Made by a program: the position numbers and the translations under genes. From an uncultured Lactobacillus sp. (GTDB lineage Bacteria > Bacillota > Bacilli > Lactobacillales > Lactobacillaceae), in assembly GCF_902491705.1 (NCBI RefSeq), contig NZ_CABUIW010000009.1:1-53726 (forward strand): a DNA stretch of 53,726 nucleotides, given 5' to 3'. Below, one piece after another: positions 15,844 through 24,510 of the stretch. The stretch's first letter is position 1. Each line of letters begins with the position of its first letter. The notes under the pieces are model-generated. The model was not told where the DNA came from and made no database searches. It saw only the letters and a list, made by a program, of their open reading frames with translations.

Positions 15844-16464
15844 ATGAGCGAAGAAAAAAATCAGATGTACTTTGCATCTGATCCAACGGCTAAACACGAT
15901 GAGCATATTGTCGATTACCATGTTGATGGTATTGATTTAAAATTCACCACTGATGCCGGCGTTTTTTCAAAAATGAGAATTGATTATGGTAGTGGCGTTT
16001 TAATTAAGACCATGAAGGACGTAACTTTTCCTAAAGACGGTATTTTAGATGTAGGTACTGGCTATGGCCCAATTGGTTTATTTGCCGCCAAGTTTTGGCC
16101 TGATCAAACAGTTGATATGGTCGATGTTAATGAGCGCGGATTAAATTTAGCTAGACAAAACGCCAAGGTAAATCGAATTACTAATGTGGATATCTACACT
16201 TCTGATTGTTATGCACAAGTGAATAATGATAAAAAGTTTGGCTTAATATTAACAAATCCGCCGATTAGAGCCGGCAAAAAAGTCGTAAATGAGATTTTAA
16301 TGGGTGCAAATGAGCATTTAGTGAGTGGCGGCGTGCTTTTAGTAGTAATTCAGAAAAAGCAAGGCGAGCCTAGTGCCCGTAAGAATATGATGAACACTTA
16401 TGGCAATTGTGAAATTTTAACAAGAGATAAAGGCTATTATATCTTAAAATCTACTAAGAATTAA
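15844..16464 (+). CDS. RsmC-like class I methyltransferase (YbxB type)
   Basis: A SAM-dependent methyltransferase of 206 residues, about the length of the single-domain Firmicutes RsmC relatives. The SAM-binding motif I ILDVGTGYGPIG lies near 67-78, an acidic motif VDMVDVN follows, and motif IV LTNPPIRAGK near 138 is the catalytic NPPF/Y-type loop, as in enzymes that methylate guanine N2 in rRNA. AAAGGATG inside the channel gene is its ribosome binding site, and the ATG follows the channel stop codon directly, so the two genes are co-translated. The rRNA target is inferred from the family. Confidence 0.8.
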   Translation: MSEEKNQMYFASDPTAKHDEHIVDYHVDGIDLKFTTDAGVFSKMRIDYGSGVLIKTMKDVTFPKDGILDVGTGYGPIGLFAAKFWPDQTVDMVDVNERGLNLARQNAKVNRITNVDIYTSDCYAQVNNDKKFGLILTNPPIRAGKKVVNEILMGANEHLVSGGVLLVVIQKKQGEPSARKNMMNTYGNCEILTRDKGYYILKSTKN

Positions 16465-16592
16465 ATAAATAAGAATTGCTTAAAAGCCTTATTAGATCAA
16501 CATTAGAGTTTATAAAAATGCTTTCTTTCAGTGGTTACCCTCTTTATAATAAAAGTATAAAGATAGAGATTATGTGAAGAGGTTAATTAATC

Positions 16593-16775
16593 ATGAAAAA
16601 AGCTTGGAAATATATTATTGCTGTATTAATCGTATTAGTTGGCGTATTTATGCTTGGTTGGATCTCAGGTGATAACGAAACTGCAACTCCAGCAAGCATC
16701 ACTGCATTGTATCTTATTTTGTCAGGTATCTTCTTCTACCACAACTTCAGAAATCGCAATATTGGTACCTTATAA
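16593..16775 (+). CDS. Small membrane protein, 60 residues, unknown function
   Basis: Two hydrophobic segments (about 7-26 and 36-50) with a short loop GDNETATPAS and a basic C-terminus FRNRN. GAAGAGG precedes the ATG, and a TATAAT lies at 16545-16550, so it is likely its own transcript, ended by the hairpin at 16799. No known domain is recognised. Codon use is consistent with a real gene. Confidence 0.65.
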   Translation: MKKAWKYIIAVLIVLVGVFMLGWISGDNETATPASITALYLILSGIFFYHNFRNRNIGTL

Positions 16776-16798
16776 TCAACATTCACTAAAACATTAAA

Positions 16799-16827
16799 GG
16801 ACTAGTCAAACTGGCTAGTCCTTTTTT
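16799..16827 (+). terminator. Terminator after the small membrane protein gene
   Basis: GGACTAGTCA, 3 nt, TGGCTAGTCC, then TTTTTT. Confidence 0.85.
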
Positions 16828-16871
16828 GGTAGAATAAATAGGGTAAATTAAATTGAATGTGAGTGAAAATA

Positions 16872-17378
16872 ATGCTTTCTAGCGATGATAAAAAGAAATA
16901 TATGGAATTAGCCATACATGAAGCAAAAGAGGCTGAGAAGCAAGGAGAAGTCCCTATAGGGGCAGTGGTGGTTGATCCTGACGGAAAAGTAATTGGTACT
17001 GGTTATAATCGACGTGAACTGGATGAAGATTCTACTCAGCATGCTGAAATGATCGCAATTAAAGAAGCCTGCAAAAATTTAGGCATGTGGCGATTAATTG
17101 ACTGCAGTTTATTTGTAACACTGGAACCATGTCCAATGTGTGCTGGCGCTATTATTAATTCACGAATTAAGGATGTTTATTTTGGCGCGCTAGATCCTAA
17201 AGCCGGTGCTTGTGGATCAGTTGTGGATTTATTTGCTGTGGAAAAGTTTAACCACCATCCCCACGTAATTCGCGGCCTTTATAAAGATCAATGTGCTCAA
17301 ATGTTAAAAGACTTTTTTAGAGCAATTCGTCAAAAACAAAAAGAAGCAAAATTGGCGCAGAAGAAAGAAAATAATTGA
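16872..17378 (+). CDS. tadA: tRNA-specific adenosine deaminase
   Basis: Converts adenosine 34 to inosine in the anticodon of tRNA-Arg(ACG), 168 residues. It has the zinc deaminase signature: HAE (in STQHAEMIAI) supplies a zinc ligand and the proton-shuttling glutamate, and PCPMCAGAI supplies two cysteine ligands. The start is taken at ATG 16872, with GTGAG-like sequence upstream; an in-frame GTG at 16863 has no binding site. It lies just before the SRP RNA and dnaX, the order also seen in Bacillus subtilis. A basic, lysine-rich tail ends the protein. Confidence 0.93.
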   Translation: MLSSDDKKKYMELAIHEAKEAEKQGEVPIGAVVVDPDGKVIGTGYNRRELDEDSTQHAEMIAIKEACKNLGMWRLIDCSLFVTLEPCPMCAGAIINSRIKDVYFGALDPKAGACGSVVDLFAVEKFNHHPHVIRGLYKDQCAQMLKDFFRAIRQKQKEAKLAQKKENN

Positions 17379-17427
17379 TTTTTTAAGGCAATAAACTAGC
17401 AAAAAGATAGAAAATACGTTATCATAC

Positions 17428-17510
17428 TTGTTGGGCAATGTTTGACCTCTGAAGCGTGTCAGGACCGGAAGGTAGCAGCACTAAGGTTGTTCAGGCATGT
17501 GCCCTTTATT
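17428..17510 (+). ncRNA. ffs: Small signal recognition particle RNA (4.5S type)
   Basis: The apical domain of bacterial SRP RNA is plain: CAGGACCGGAAGGTAGCAGC contains the GGAA tetraloop and the Ffh-binding internal loops. The helix is closed by GGGCA (17433-17437) with TGCCC (17500-17504). It sits between tadA and dnaX, the conserved Firmicutes location. A weak TATCAT (17420-17425) could be its -10. No Alu domain is seen, so it is the short form. The exact ends are approximate. Confidence 0.93.
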
Positions 17511-17520
17511 AGACATTAAC

Positions 17521-17556
17521 AAGCTCTTAGCTCTTTTAGAGTTAGGAGCTTTTTTA
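17521..17556 (+). terminator. Terminator after the SRP RNA
   Basis: AAGCTCTTAGCTC pairs with GAGTTAGGAGCTT around a 5-nt loop, followed by TTTTT. Confidence 0.8.
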
Positions 17557-17572
17557 CTAGGGAAGAGAATTT

Positions 17573-19378
17573 ATGGCTTATCAAGCACTATATCGAAAAT
17601 GGCGGCCACGGACTTTTGATAGTGTGATTGGTCAAGAAGCAATTACCGATACGCTTAAAAATGCGATTATCAGAGGCAAAGTTTCGCATGCATTTTTGTT
17701 TGCAGGACCTCGTGGTACTGGTAAAACTTCTTGTGCCAAGATATTTGCGAAAGCATTAAACTGTACTAATCTTCAAGATGGCGAACCATGCAATAAATGC
17801 GCTAATTGTATTGCGGCTGATCAAGGATCAATGCCTGATATCATGGAAATCGATGCGGCTTCTAACAACGGTGTTGATGAAATCCGTGAGATTCGCGATA
17901 AGGTAAAATATGCTCCAACAGAAGGTAAATATAAAGTTTACATTATCGACGAAGTTCATATGCTATCAATGGGTGCCTTTAACGCATTACTTAAGACGCT
18001 AGAAGAGCCGCCAGAGCATGTCGTTTTCATTCTGGCAACGACTGAATTGCAAAAAGTACCAGCTACGATCATTTCTAGAACGCAGCGCTACAATTTTAAA
18101 CGAATTTCAAAAGAAGACCTTGAAAAGAGAATGAAGTATATTCTCGATCAAGAAAATATTAAATACGAAGACAAGGCAATCTCAGTAATTGCTCAAGTAG
18201 CTGATGGTGGGATGCGTGATGCGCTCAGTATTTTGGACCAGCTTTTGAGCTATGAAAAAGAGAGCGTCAATTACGAAGACGCCTTACAAATTACTGGCTT
18301 TGCGGATCGCAAAAATGTTGAACAAATTCTGCTTAAGTTATTAAGTAAGGATGCACCAGCTGCTTTAAAATTAGCTCAAGAAGAACTAGATAAAGGCGCA
18401 AGTTCCAAGAACATCTTGGACGAATTAGTCGATATGACGACTAAGTGCTTGATGATAATTAAAGCAGGTGACGATGATAAAAATATGTTTTTATCAGAAG
18501 GCTTTATCGATAAAATAAAAGATGTACCTACTTCAACGTATTATCGTTTAATCACTTTAGCTAATAAGGCTTTGAATGATTTGCGCTACACCAATCAGCA
18601 GCAAATTCCGCTAGAGGTATTTTTAGTAGAAGCTACTGGAAATGAAAATGAAGTAAAGCAGGTATCAGCACCTGTAAATGTGGCTCCTGTAAAAGCAGCT
18701 CCTGCACCACAAGAAAATAATAATATGTCTGCAGAACTTGCCGCTTTGAAGAATCAAGTCGTTGAATTAACGCAAAAAGTTGAACAATTGTCTAAGAGAC
18801 CTTCTTTTGCTAAAGATCAGGTCTTTCAATTGGATACGGCTATTCCAAAAACAGCACCTAAGGCTAAAGCCAAGGTGGATGAGCCAGTTAAGAAAAAGCC
18901 AGTTAAAAATATTAAAAAAACTACAGCAGAAAATCGCAAACAGGTTTATCATGTTCTTGAAAATGCCACTAGAGATGATTTAAATACCATCAAAAATGTG
19001 TGGCCTGATTTGCAATCTGTATTAGCAGTTTCTGAAAGAGCATTGCTTGATGTGCTTGAGCCAGTGGCAGCGAGTCCAGATCAAGTAGTCATGAAGTGTA
19101 AATATACTTTATGGTTTGAAAATGCTAGTTCAGATAGCGATTTGCTGGATAAATTAACGAGTTATATCGAAAAGTTTGCTAAACATTATTATGGAATTGT
19201 TTTAGTTCCAGATGATGATTGGCTTGCAGTACGAAAAGAATTCGTTGAAAGTCATAAGGAAGAATTGCTAGCTAAGAAAAAGCAGCAAATTGAAGATAAA
19301 GAGGAACCCAAAGAAGATACTGAAGTGATAGATAAAGCTAAGGATTTATTTGGGGATGCAGTAACAATTAAAGATTAA
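17573..19378 (+). CDS. dnaX: DNA polymerase III subunit gamma/tau
   Basis: Clamp-loader ATPase of the replicase, 601 residues. Walker A is GPRGTGKTS (45-53), four zinc cysteines lie at 64, 73, 76 and 79, and Walker B with IDEVHM is at 125-130, followed by the sensor region LATTELQKVPATIISR. The C-terminal tau-like half includes a variable linker rich in Ala and Lys and a domain that would bind DnaB and the polymerase. AGGGAAGAG precedes the ATG. It leads the dnaX-ybaB-recR-yaaL operon. I see no E. coli-type slippery site. Confidence 0.97.
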   Translation: MAYQALYRKWRPRTFDSVIGQEAITDTLKNAIIRGKVSHAFLFAGPRGTGKTSCAKIFAKALNCTNLQDGEPCNKCANCIAADQGSMPDIMEIDAASNNGVDEIREIRDKVKYAPTEGKYKVYIIDEVHMLSMGAFNALLKTLEEPPEHVVFILATTELQKVPATIISRTQRYNFKRISKEDLEKRMKYILDQENIKYEDKAISVIAQVADGGMRDALSILDQLLSYEKESVNYEDALQITGFADRKNVEQILLKLLSKDAPAALKLAQEELDKGASSKNILDELVDMTTKCLMIIKAGDDDKNMFLSEGFIDKIKDVPTSTYYRLITLANKALNDLRYTNQQQIPLEVFLVEATGNENEVKQVSAPVNVAPVKAAPAPQENNNMSAELAALKNQVVELTQKVEQLSKRPSFAKDQVFQLDTAIPKTAPKAKAKVDEPVKKKPVKNIKKTTAENRKQVYHVLENATRDDLNTIKNVWPDLQSVLAVSERALLDVLEPVAASPDQVVMKCKYTLWFENASSDSDLLDKLTSYIEKFAKHYYGIVLVPDDDWLAVRKEFVESHKEELLAKKKQQIEDKEEPKEDTEVIDKAKDLFGDAVTIKD

Positions 19379-19392
19379 GGAGAAATTTTATA

Positions 19393-19728
19393 ATGAGTAG
19401 AAGACCTAATTTCGGCGGTATGGGCATGGGCGGCATGAACATGCAACAAATGATGAAGCAAGCTAAGAAGTTGCAAGCTCAAATGCAAGAAGAACAAGAA
19501 AACATCACCGCTCAAGAATTTACTGGTAAGTCAGCAGATGACTTGGTAGTTGCTACATTTACTGGTGATCGTAAGCTTAAGGATATTAAGATTGATAAAG
19601 AAGCAATCGATCCAGATGATCCAGATATGTTGCAAGATTTAGTAATTGATGCTGTTAACAAAGGCTTGGCTCAAATTGATGAAGCAACTCAAGCAAGTTT
19701 GGGCAAGTACACGAAAGGCTTGATGTAA
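19393..19728 (+). CDS. YbaB/EbfC nucleoid-associated protein
   Basis: A small dimeric DNA-binding protein of 111 residues. A Met/Gly-rich start, the MMKQAKKLQAQMQEEQE helix and the DAVNKGLAQIDEATQASLGK helix are typical. AAGGAG precedes the ATG, 14 bp after dnaX. In Firmicutes the gene is almost always between dnaX and recR, as here. Its role in nucleoid organisation or recombination is known only in outline. Confidence 0.93.
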   Translation: MSRRPNFGGMGMGGMNMQQMMKQAKKLQAQMQEEQENITAQEFTGKSADDLVVATFTGDRKLKDIKIDKEAIDPDDPDMLQDLVIDAVNKGLAQIDEATQASLGKYTKGLM

Positions 19729-20328
19729 TTGCAATATCCATTACCAATAGCTCATCTGATTGATGCTTATATGAAGCTTCCAGGCATTGGTGAAAAAACG
19801 GCTACTAGATTAGCCTTTTACACAATGGATATGCCTCAAGAAGATGTAGAAGATTTTTCTAAAGCATTAATTCAAGTGAAGAAAGATATCCATCAATGTC
19901 CTATCTGTGGCAATATTACTGAAAAAGATATCTGTGATATTTGCTCAAATCCTAACCGTGATCAAACAACGATCATGGTGGTTGAACAACCTAAAGACGT
20001 AATGGCTTTTGAAGATATGGGTGAATATAGTGGTCTATATCATGTGCTTCATGGTGTACTATCACCAATGGATGGAATTGGACCAGAAGAAATTAATATC
20101 AAGTCTTTAATTACTCGTTTGCAAAAACATGATGAAGTTAAAGAAGTAATTTTGGCCCTTAATTCAACTCCTGAAGGTGAATCAACCGCGATGTATATCA
20201 GCAAATTGATTAAGCCAGCAGGTATTAAGGTTACACGCCTTGCTGCAGGATTATCTGTCGGTAGTGATATTGAATATGCCAATTCAATTACTTTGAAGAG
20301 GGCAGTGCAAGGAAGAACGACTCTATAA
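19729..20328 (+). CDS. recR: Recombination protein RecR
   Basis: Works with RecF and RecO to load RecA on gapped DNA; 199 residues. An N-terminal helix-hairpin-helix (LPGIGEKTATRLAF) is followed by a zinc finger with Cys57, Cys60, Cys69 and Cys72, a Toprim domain beginning TTIMVVEQPKDVMAFE, and the Walker B-like C-terminal region. The start is TTG, directly after the ybaB stop codon, with AAAGG inside ybaB, so the two are translationally coupled. Confidence 0.96.
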   Translation: MQYPLPIAHLIDAYMKLPGIGEKTATRLAFYTMDMPQEDVEDFSKALIQVKKDIHQCPICGNITEKDICDICSNPNRDQTTIMVVEQPKDVMAFEDMGEYSGLYHVLHGVLSPMDGIGPEEINIKSLITRLQKHDEVKEVILALNSTPEGESTAMYISKLIKPAGIKVTRLAAGLSVGSDIEYANSITLKRAVQGRTTL

Positions 20329-20570
20329 TGGCTAAAAACAGAAGAGATAAAAAAATCAAAGAACTCGGCGACCAAAAGTTGGTACACGAGATTGAAAAGC
20401 TGCAAAATCAAATTGCATTAGAGCAAGATTTAGATCAAACTACTTTAGATTTGTCAGATGATAATTATATCCAAGGCAAGATTTTGAGAGCCAAATATAC
20501 TTTTTTGTATAATGAGGCTCGTCATCGAGGCACAAGATTTAGTGGTATCACTAATGCAATCACTCAGTAA
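20328..20570 (+). CDS. YaaL-like DUF2508 protein
   Basis: An 80-residue, charged, mostly helical protein of the DUF2508 family, which follows recR in many Firmicutes. The ATG overlaps the recR stop codon by one base (TAATG), so translation is coupled. No catalytic motif is seen and the function is unknown. It is the last gene of the dnaX operon and ends just before a terminator. Confidence 0.85.
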   Translation: MAKNRRDKKIKELGDQKLVHEIEKLQNQIALEQDLDQTTLDLSDDNYIQGKILRAKYTFLYNEARHRGTRFSGITNAITQ

Positions 20571-20573
20571 AAG

Positions 20574-20597
20574 AAGCTCCAATTTGGGGCTTTTTTA
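20574..20597 (+). terminator. Terminator of the dnaX operon
   Basis: AAGCTCC, 5 nt, GGGGCTT followed by a T-rich run. Confidence 0.8.
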
Positions 20598-20671
20598 TTT
20601 TACTCAATAAAAAACTGCTAGGACTGTTAATCTCTGTGAAACTTCTGTAAAATAGACCTATGGAGGATTTT

Positions 20672-21310
20672 ATGACAGGTTATTTTGTTAGTTTCGAAGG
20701 CCCAGATGGTGCAGGAAAAAGCACGGTTTTAAAAGAAGTATTGGCTAAAATTGGTACGCAACTCAAACCACAATATATTGTGACGCGTGAACCAGGTGGA
20801 TCAAAGATTGCTGAAAAGATTCGCGATATTATTTTGGATCCAGCCAATGATAAAATGGATGCTAAAACTGAAGCACTTTTATATGCTGCAGCAAGAAGTC
20901 AACACGTAGAAGAGATAATTAAGCCAGCACTTGAAGCAGGCAAGATTGTTTTTTCTGATCGCTTTGTTGATAGTTCTTTAGCTTATCAAGGCGAAGGTCG
21001 TGATTTAGGAATTAAGGAAGTTAAGCAGATCAATGATTTTGCTACAAACAAACTTGATCCTGATTTGACTTTCTTTTTGGATGTTGCTCCTGAAATTGGT
21101 CTTAGCCGAATTGAGAAGTTGCGTCCAGGTCAAGAAGACCGCTTAGAACAAGAAAACATTGCTTTTCATAAAAAGGTCTACCAAGGCTTTTTGAAAGTAA
21201 AAGCAATGTATCCAGAACGCTTTGTGACCATTGATGGAACTCAACCAATTGACCAAGTTGTAGATCAAGTAATTAGTGCATTAAAAAAGCGTATGCCAGA
21301 AATATTTTAA
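20672..21310 (+). CDS. tmk: Thymidylate kinase
   Basis: Phosphorylates dTMP to dTDP, 212 residues. The P-loop GPDGAGKST lies at 10-18, the DRF motif (SDRFVDSSLAYQG) binds the substrate, and the lid region follows with RIEKLRPGQEDRLE. The start is ATG 20672, because GGAGG lies 6 bp upstream; the earlier in-frame ATG at 20660 lies before that binding site. It heads an operon with darA, holB, yabA and rsmI, the same order as in B. subtilis. Confidence 0.96.
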   Translation: MTGYFVSFEGPDGAGKSTVLKEVLAKIGTQLKPQYIVTREPGGSKIAEKIRDIILDPANDKMDAKTEALLYAAARSQHVEEIIKPALEAGKIVFSDRFVDSSLAYQGEGRDLGIKEVKQINDFATNKLDPDLTFFLDVAPEIGLSRIEKLRPGQEDRLEQENIAFHKKVYQGFLKVKAMYPERFVTIDGTQPIDQVVDQVISALKKRMPEIF

Positions 21311-21325
21311 GGACTGATTAAATCA

Positions 21326-21646
21326 ATGAAATTAGTAATTGCTATTGTTCAAAAAGAAGATTCGAATAATCTGCAAAGGGCATTTGTTCAAAATGATTTT
21401 CGTGCAACTAAATTAGCAACTTCAGGTGGCTTTTTAAGTCAAGGAAATACAACCTTCCTAATTGGGTGCGAAGATGAAAAAGTAGATGATGTTCTAAAAA
21501 TAATTAAGCAAGAATCTCGGGCAAGAGAAGAGATTGCAACACCACATATGGTTTCAACTGGATTTGAAATTGCTCAGCCGATGAAGATTACAGTTGGTGG
21601 TGCAACTTGTTTTGTTGTCCCAGTTGATGAGTTTAAACAATTCTAA
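21326..21646 (+). CDS. darA: Cyclic-di-AMP receptor, PII-like (DarA/PstA)
   Basis: A 106-residue PII-like trimeric protein that binds the second messenger cyclic-di-AMP. The start MKLVIAIVQKED, the FRATKLATSGGFLSQGNTTF segment (nucleotide-binding loop) and the ending GGATCFVVPVDEFKQF are characteristic. The effector downstream of the bound protein is unknown in most species. It lies between tmk and holB and overlaps holB by one base. Confidence 0.92.
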   Translation: MKLVIAIVQKEDSNNLQRAFVQNDFRATKLATSGGFLSQGNTTFLIGCEDEKVDDVLKIIKQESRAREEIATPHMVSTGFEIAQPMKITVGGATCFVVPVDEFKQF

Positions 21647-22503
21647 TGATTGATATTACAAATGTGGGTATTAAGCAAACCCAATTTTTACGTCGAGCAT
21701 ATGAGCAGAAGAGATTAGCTCATAGTTATCTTTTTGTTGATAGTGATGAAAGTCGTGCACTTAACACAGCATATTGGCTAGCATGCTTGTTTAACTGTAC
21801 TGGCGAAAATAAACCAGATGGAACTTGCCAGAATTGTAAACAAATTTTGTCTGGTAACCACCCGGATGTGCTCCTTGTAGGGCCTGAAGGTAAGCAAACT
21901 TTAGGAATAGATCAGGTAAGACCGCTTAAAGAAGAATTAGCTAAAAGTCCAGTTGAAAGTAATCGGCGCTTTTTCTTTATTAACGAAGCACAAAAATTAA
22001 CTTTATCTGCCGCGAATGGCTTGCTTAATTTGCTTGAAGAACCTGTTGCGCCAGTAGTTACGATTTTAATTACTAATAACAGTGATCAAATTCTACCTAC
22101 AGTTCGCTCAAGAACACAAATTATCAATTTTGATAATGGAGAAAAGCCTAATGATAAAACTGCAGTATTGCTAGAAAATGGCTTTTCTAAAGATGAAATT
22201 GATGAACTAGGCAATTTAGAAAAAAGAGATCAAGAAATTAAGTATTTTTATCAAGAAATGCTTGAACATAACAGTTTAGCTTTAGTTAGTGCGCACAAGT
22301 TGTCTGAAAATGCTAAGCTTGTATCAGAACAGCGTTATATTCTGGTTAGGTTAAAAATATTAGCAGAGCATGATTTAAACGATCCACGTAAAATGGTGGC
22401 TGCTGCTCAGATGTTAAAGAATTTAATTGAGGTAGACAAGATGCGTTTGAGCAATGTTAGTTTGCGTAATGCGTTAGATTATCTTGCTCTAGAATGGAAG
22501 TAG
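21646..22503 (+). CDS. holB: DNA polymerase III subunit delta prime
   Basis: Clamp-loader subunit of 285 residues that pairs with DnaX. AAA+ features are present (LAHSYLFVDSDESRA in place of a strict Walker A, then LSAANGLLNLLEEP and the sensor ITNNSDQILPTVRSRTQ). The missing canonical P-loop fits delta prime, which does not hydrolyse ATP. The ATG overlaps the darA stop codon. Confidence 0.93.
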   Translation: MIDITNVGIKQTQFLRRAYEQKRLAHSYLFVDSDESRALNTAYWLACLFNCTGENKPDGTCQNCKQILSGNHPDVLLVGPEGKQTLGIDQVRPLKEELAKSPVESNRRFFFINEAQKLTLSAANGLLNLLEEPVAPVVTILITNNSDQILPTVRSRTQIINFDNGEKPNDKTAVLLENGFSKDEIDELGNLEKRDQEIKYFYQEMLEHNSLALVSAHKLSENAKLVSEQRYILVRLKILAEHDLNDPRKMVAAAQMLKNLIEVDKMRLSNVSLRNALDYLALEWK

Positions 22504-22513
22504 GTGTTTTAAG

Positions 22514-22864
22514 TTGGATCCATATTCAAAGTTAAAAAAGGTAAAAGAAACTACAGAAAATATGGCTAAGACTATTGCTAGTCTTGAAAATGATATTTTA
22601 GATACTTTAAAAGAAAATACTGAATTAAAAGTTGAAAATCAACTATTGCATGAAAAGTTGGATAAGCTGACTGCAAATCAACCAGCACCTGAAACTAAAA
22701 CGCAAAGTGGATTGGAATCACTGAAGAAGATCTATGACTCAGGCTATCATATTTGTAATATGTACTATGGTTCTCACCGTGATCCTAGTGCAGACTGTAT
22801 GTTTTGTCTTGATATCTTAGATAATTTTGGTGAAAAAAAGGGTATGAAAAAGGACGGTAGATAA
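22514..22864 (+). CDS. yabA: Replication initiation control protein YabA
   Basis: Negative regulator of replication initiation that bridges DnaA and the beta clamp; 116 residues. The N-terminal leucine-rich coiled coil (about 8-55) drives tetramer formation, and the C-terminal zinc site is H-I-C-x-M-Y-Y-G with DCMFC. Start TTG at 22514 has AGGTG 7 bp upstream. It sits between holB and rsmI, as in B. subtilis. Confidence 0.92.
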   Translation: MDPYSKLKKVKETTENMAKTIASLENDILDTLKENTELKVENQLLHEKLDKLTANQPAPETKTQSGLESLKKIYDSGYHICNMYYGSHRDPSADCMFCLDILDNFGEKKGMKKDGR

Positions 22865-23719
22865 ATGAAGCGTCAAAGCAGTTATGCTAAAGATGAAGGA
22901 AAACTTTACTTAGTACCTACACCAATTGGTAATTTGGAAGATATTACTATTAGAGCCAAAAAAGTATTAACCGCTGCTGATTATATTGCTGCAGAAGATA
23001 CTAGAACGAGTGGCATTTTATTGGAAAAAATTGGCGTTCACAATAAGATGATCTCGTTTCATAAGTATAATTCTAAAGAACGTGCTCCAGAATTAATTAA
23101 ATTGATGAAAGATGGGGCTGTGATTGCAGAAATTAGTGATGCGGGGATGCCAGTAATTTCAGATCCAGGCTATATCTTGGTGCAAGAATGTATCAAAAAT
23201 GATATTCCGGTAGTACCTCTTCCTGGTCCATCTGCCTTTGCGACAGCTTTAATTGCTTCAGGTTTTGATGCTCAACCATTTACTTACTATGGCTTTTTGC
23301 CAAGAAAAGCGTCAGAACAAAAGCCATATTTTGAACAAATGAAGGAAGCTAAAGCTACCTCAATCTTTTATGAAGCACCACACCGTTTAGCTAAGACTTT
23401 AAAGAATTTAAGTACTGTTTTGCCAGAAGACAGACAAATCGTAGCAGCACGTGAATTAACTAAGATTCATGAAGAATTCATTCGTGGAACGGTTAAAGAA
23501 GTAACTGATTATTTCAGTGAAAATGCTCCAAGAGGAGAATTCGTAATCTTGATTTCACCAAATACAGAAGCTCCTAAACAATTATCTTGGTCAGAGTTGA
23601 TTGATTTGGTAAATGACTTGGTAGACAAGGGTGAATCTAAAAAAGATGCTATTAAGCAAGTAGCTAAGCAGCACAATGTTTCTAAGAATGAATTGTATGA
23701 TCAATATCATCAAAGGTAA
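22865..23719 (+). CDS. rsmI: 16S rRNA 2'-O-ribose methyltransferase RsmI
   Basis: Methylates the 2'-O of C1402 in 16S rRNA, 284 residues. It shows the tetrapyrrole-methylase fold: LYLVPTPIGNLEDIT at the start, AEDTRTSGILL, the SAM site ISDAGMPVISDPG, and PGPSAFATALIASG. AAGGACGG precedes the ATG. It directly follows yabA, so the two are co-transcribed. Confidence 0.95.
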   Translation: MKRQSSYAKDEGKLYLVPTPIGNLEDITIRAKKVLTAADYIAAEDTRTSGILLEKIGVHNKMISFHKYNSKERAPELIKLMKDGAVIAEISDAGMPVISDPGYILVQECIKNDIPVVPLPGPSAFATALIASGFDAQPFTYYGFLPRKASEQKPYFEQMKEAKATSIFYEAPHRLAKTLKNLSTVLPEDRQIVAARELTKIHEEFIRGTVKEVTDYFSENAPRGEFVILISPNTEAPKQLSWSELIDLVNDLVDKGESKKDAIKQVAKQHNVSKNELYDQYHQR

Positions 23720-23725
23720 TTATTA

Positions 23726-24463
23726 ATGAAATATACTGAAGATTATCAAGTTGAATTTAAAGATTGTGATGAAAATCGTCGCTTAAAGATTCCTGCTTTA
23801 GTAGATTTGTTAATGCAGACTTCAGAGCATCAATTAGATCAAGGTGGAGCCGGTACAGATGATTTAGTAAAGCGTGGCTTGGGCTGGGTAGTTACTCAAT
23901 ATCATTTTGATATTAATAAGTTGCCTAAGCCTAATGACAAAGTGCAGCTTAGTACAGAAGCGAGTGGTTATAACCGCTTTTTTGAGTATCGTGATTTTGG
24001 TGTAGCAGATGAAGCTGGCAATACTTTAGTTGATGTGAAAAGCCAATGGGTGATGCTGGATTTGAAAAAGCGTCACATGGTTCCAGCCGATATCCAAATG
24101 ATGGAAGACTGGGGCGCACCACTACTTAAGAAGATGCCGCGTTTTCCTCGACTCAGACCACAAGAAGAATACGATAATAAGCGAGTATATCGCGCACGTT
24201 ATGACGACTTAGATACTAATCATCATGTGACTAACAGTCACTATTTCAGCTGGTTTATTGATATGATGGATCGTGATTTTTTGCGCGATCATGAAGTGAG
24301 TGCTATCGATATCAAGTTTGATAAAGAAGTGCATTATGGTGAAAATGTAAATTCTTGCATGACTTTAATTCAAGATGATAAAATCACTTCATATCATGCT
24401 ATTAAAGCTGATGATGGAACTGTGCAAGCAGTTTGTGAATTAAATTGGCGTAAGATAAAATAA
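23726..24463 (+). CDS. Acyl-ACP thioesterase
   Basis: Releases fatty acids from acyl carrier protein; 245 residues with two hotdog domains. The second domain carries the conserved DDLDTNHHVTNSHYFSW (about 162-178), matching the Asp, Asn and His catalytic region of the FatA/FatB family, while the first holds ALVDLLMQTSEHQ and GWVVTQYHF. It starts 6 bp after rsmI and likely belongs to the tmk operon, which ends at the hairpin at 24467. Confidence 0.9.
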   Translation: MKYTEDYQVEFKDCDENRRLKIPALVDLLMQTSEHQLDQGGAGTDDLVKRGLGWVVTQYHFDINKLPKPNDKVQLSTEASGYNRFFEYRDFGVADEAGNTLVDVKSQWVMLDLKKRHMVPADIQMMEDWGAPLLKKMPRFPRLRPQEEYDNKRVYRARYDDLDTNHHVTNSHYFSWFIDMMDRDFLRDHEVSAIDIKFDKEVHYGENVNSCMTLIQDDKITSYHAIKADDGTVQAVCELNWRKIK

Positions 24464-24466
24464 AAA

Positions 24467-24492
24467 CATGACAATTTAGTCATGCTTTTTTT
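24467..24492 (+). terminator. Terminator after the thioesterase gene
   Basis: CATGAC, 6 nt, GTCATG followed by C and seven T. Confidence 0.75.
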
Positions 24493-24510
24493 ATGGGAGG
24501 GAGATAGCGG

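Noticed and set aside
19265..19300. Programmed frameshift in dnaX
   Set aside because: The A-rich stretch AAGAAAAAG is not a canonical slippery heptamer, and no stimulatory hairpin follows; the protein ends normally.
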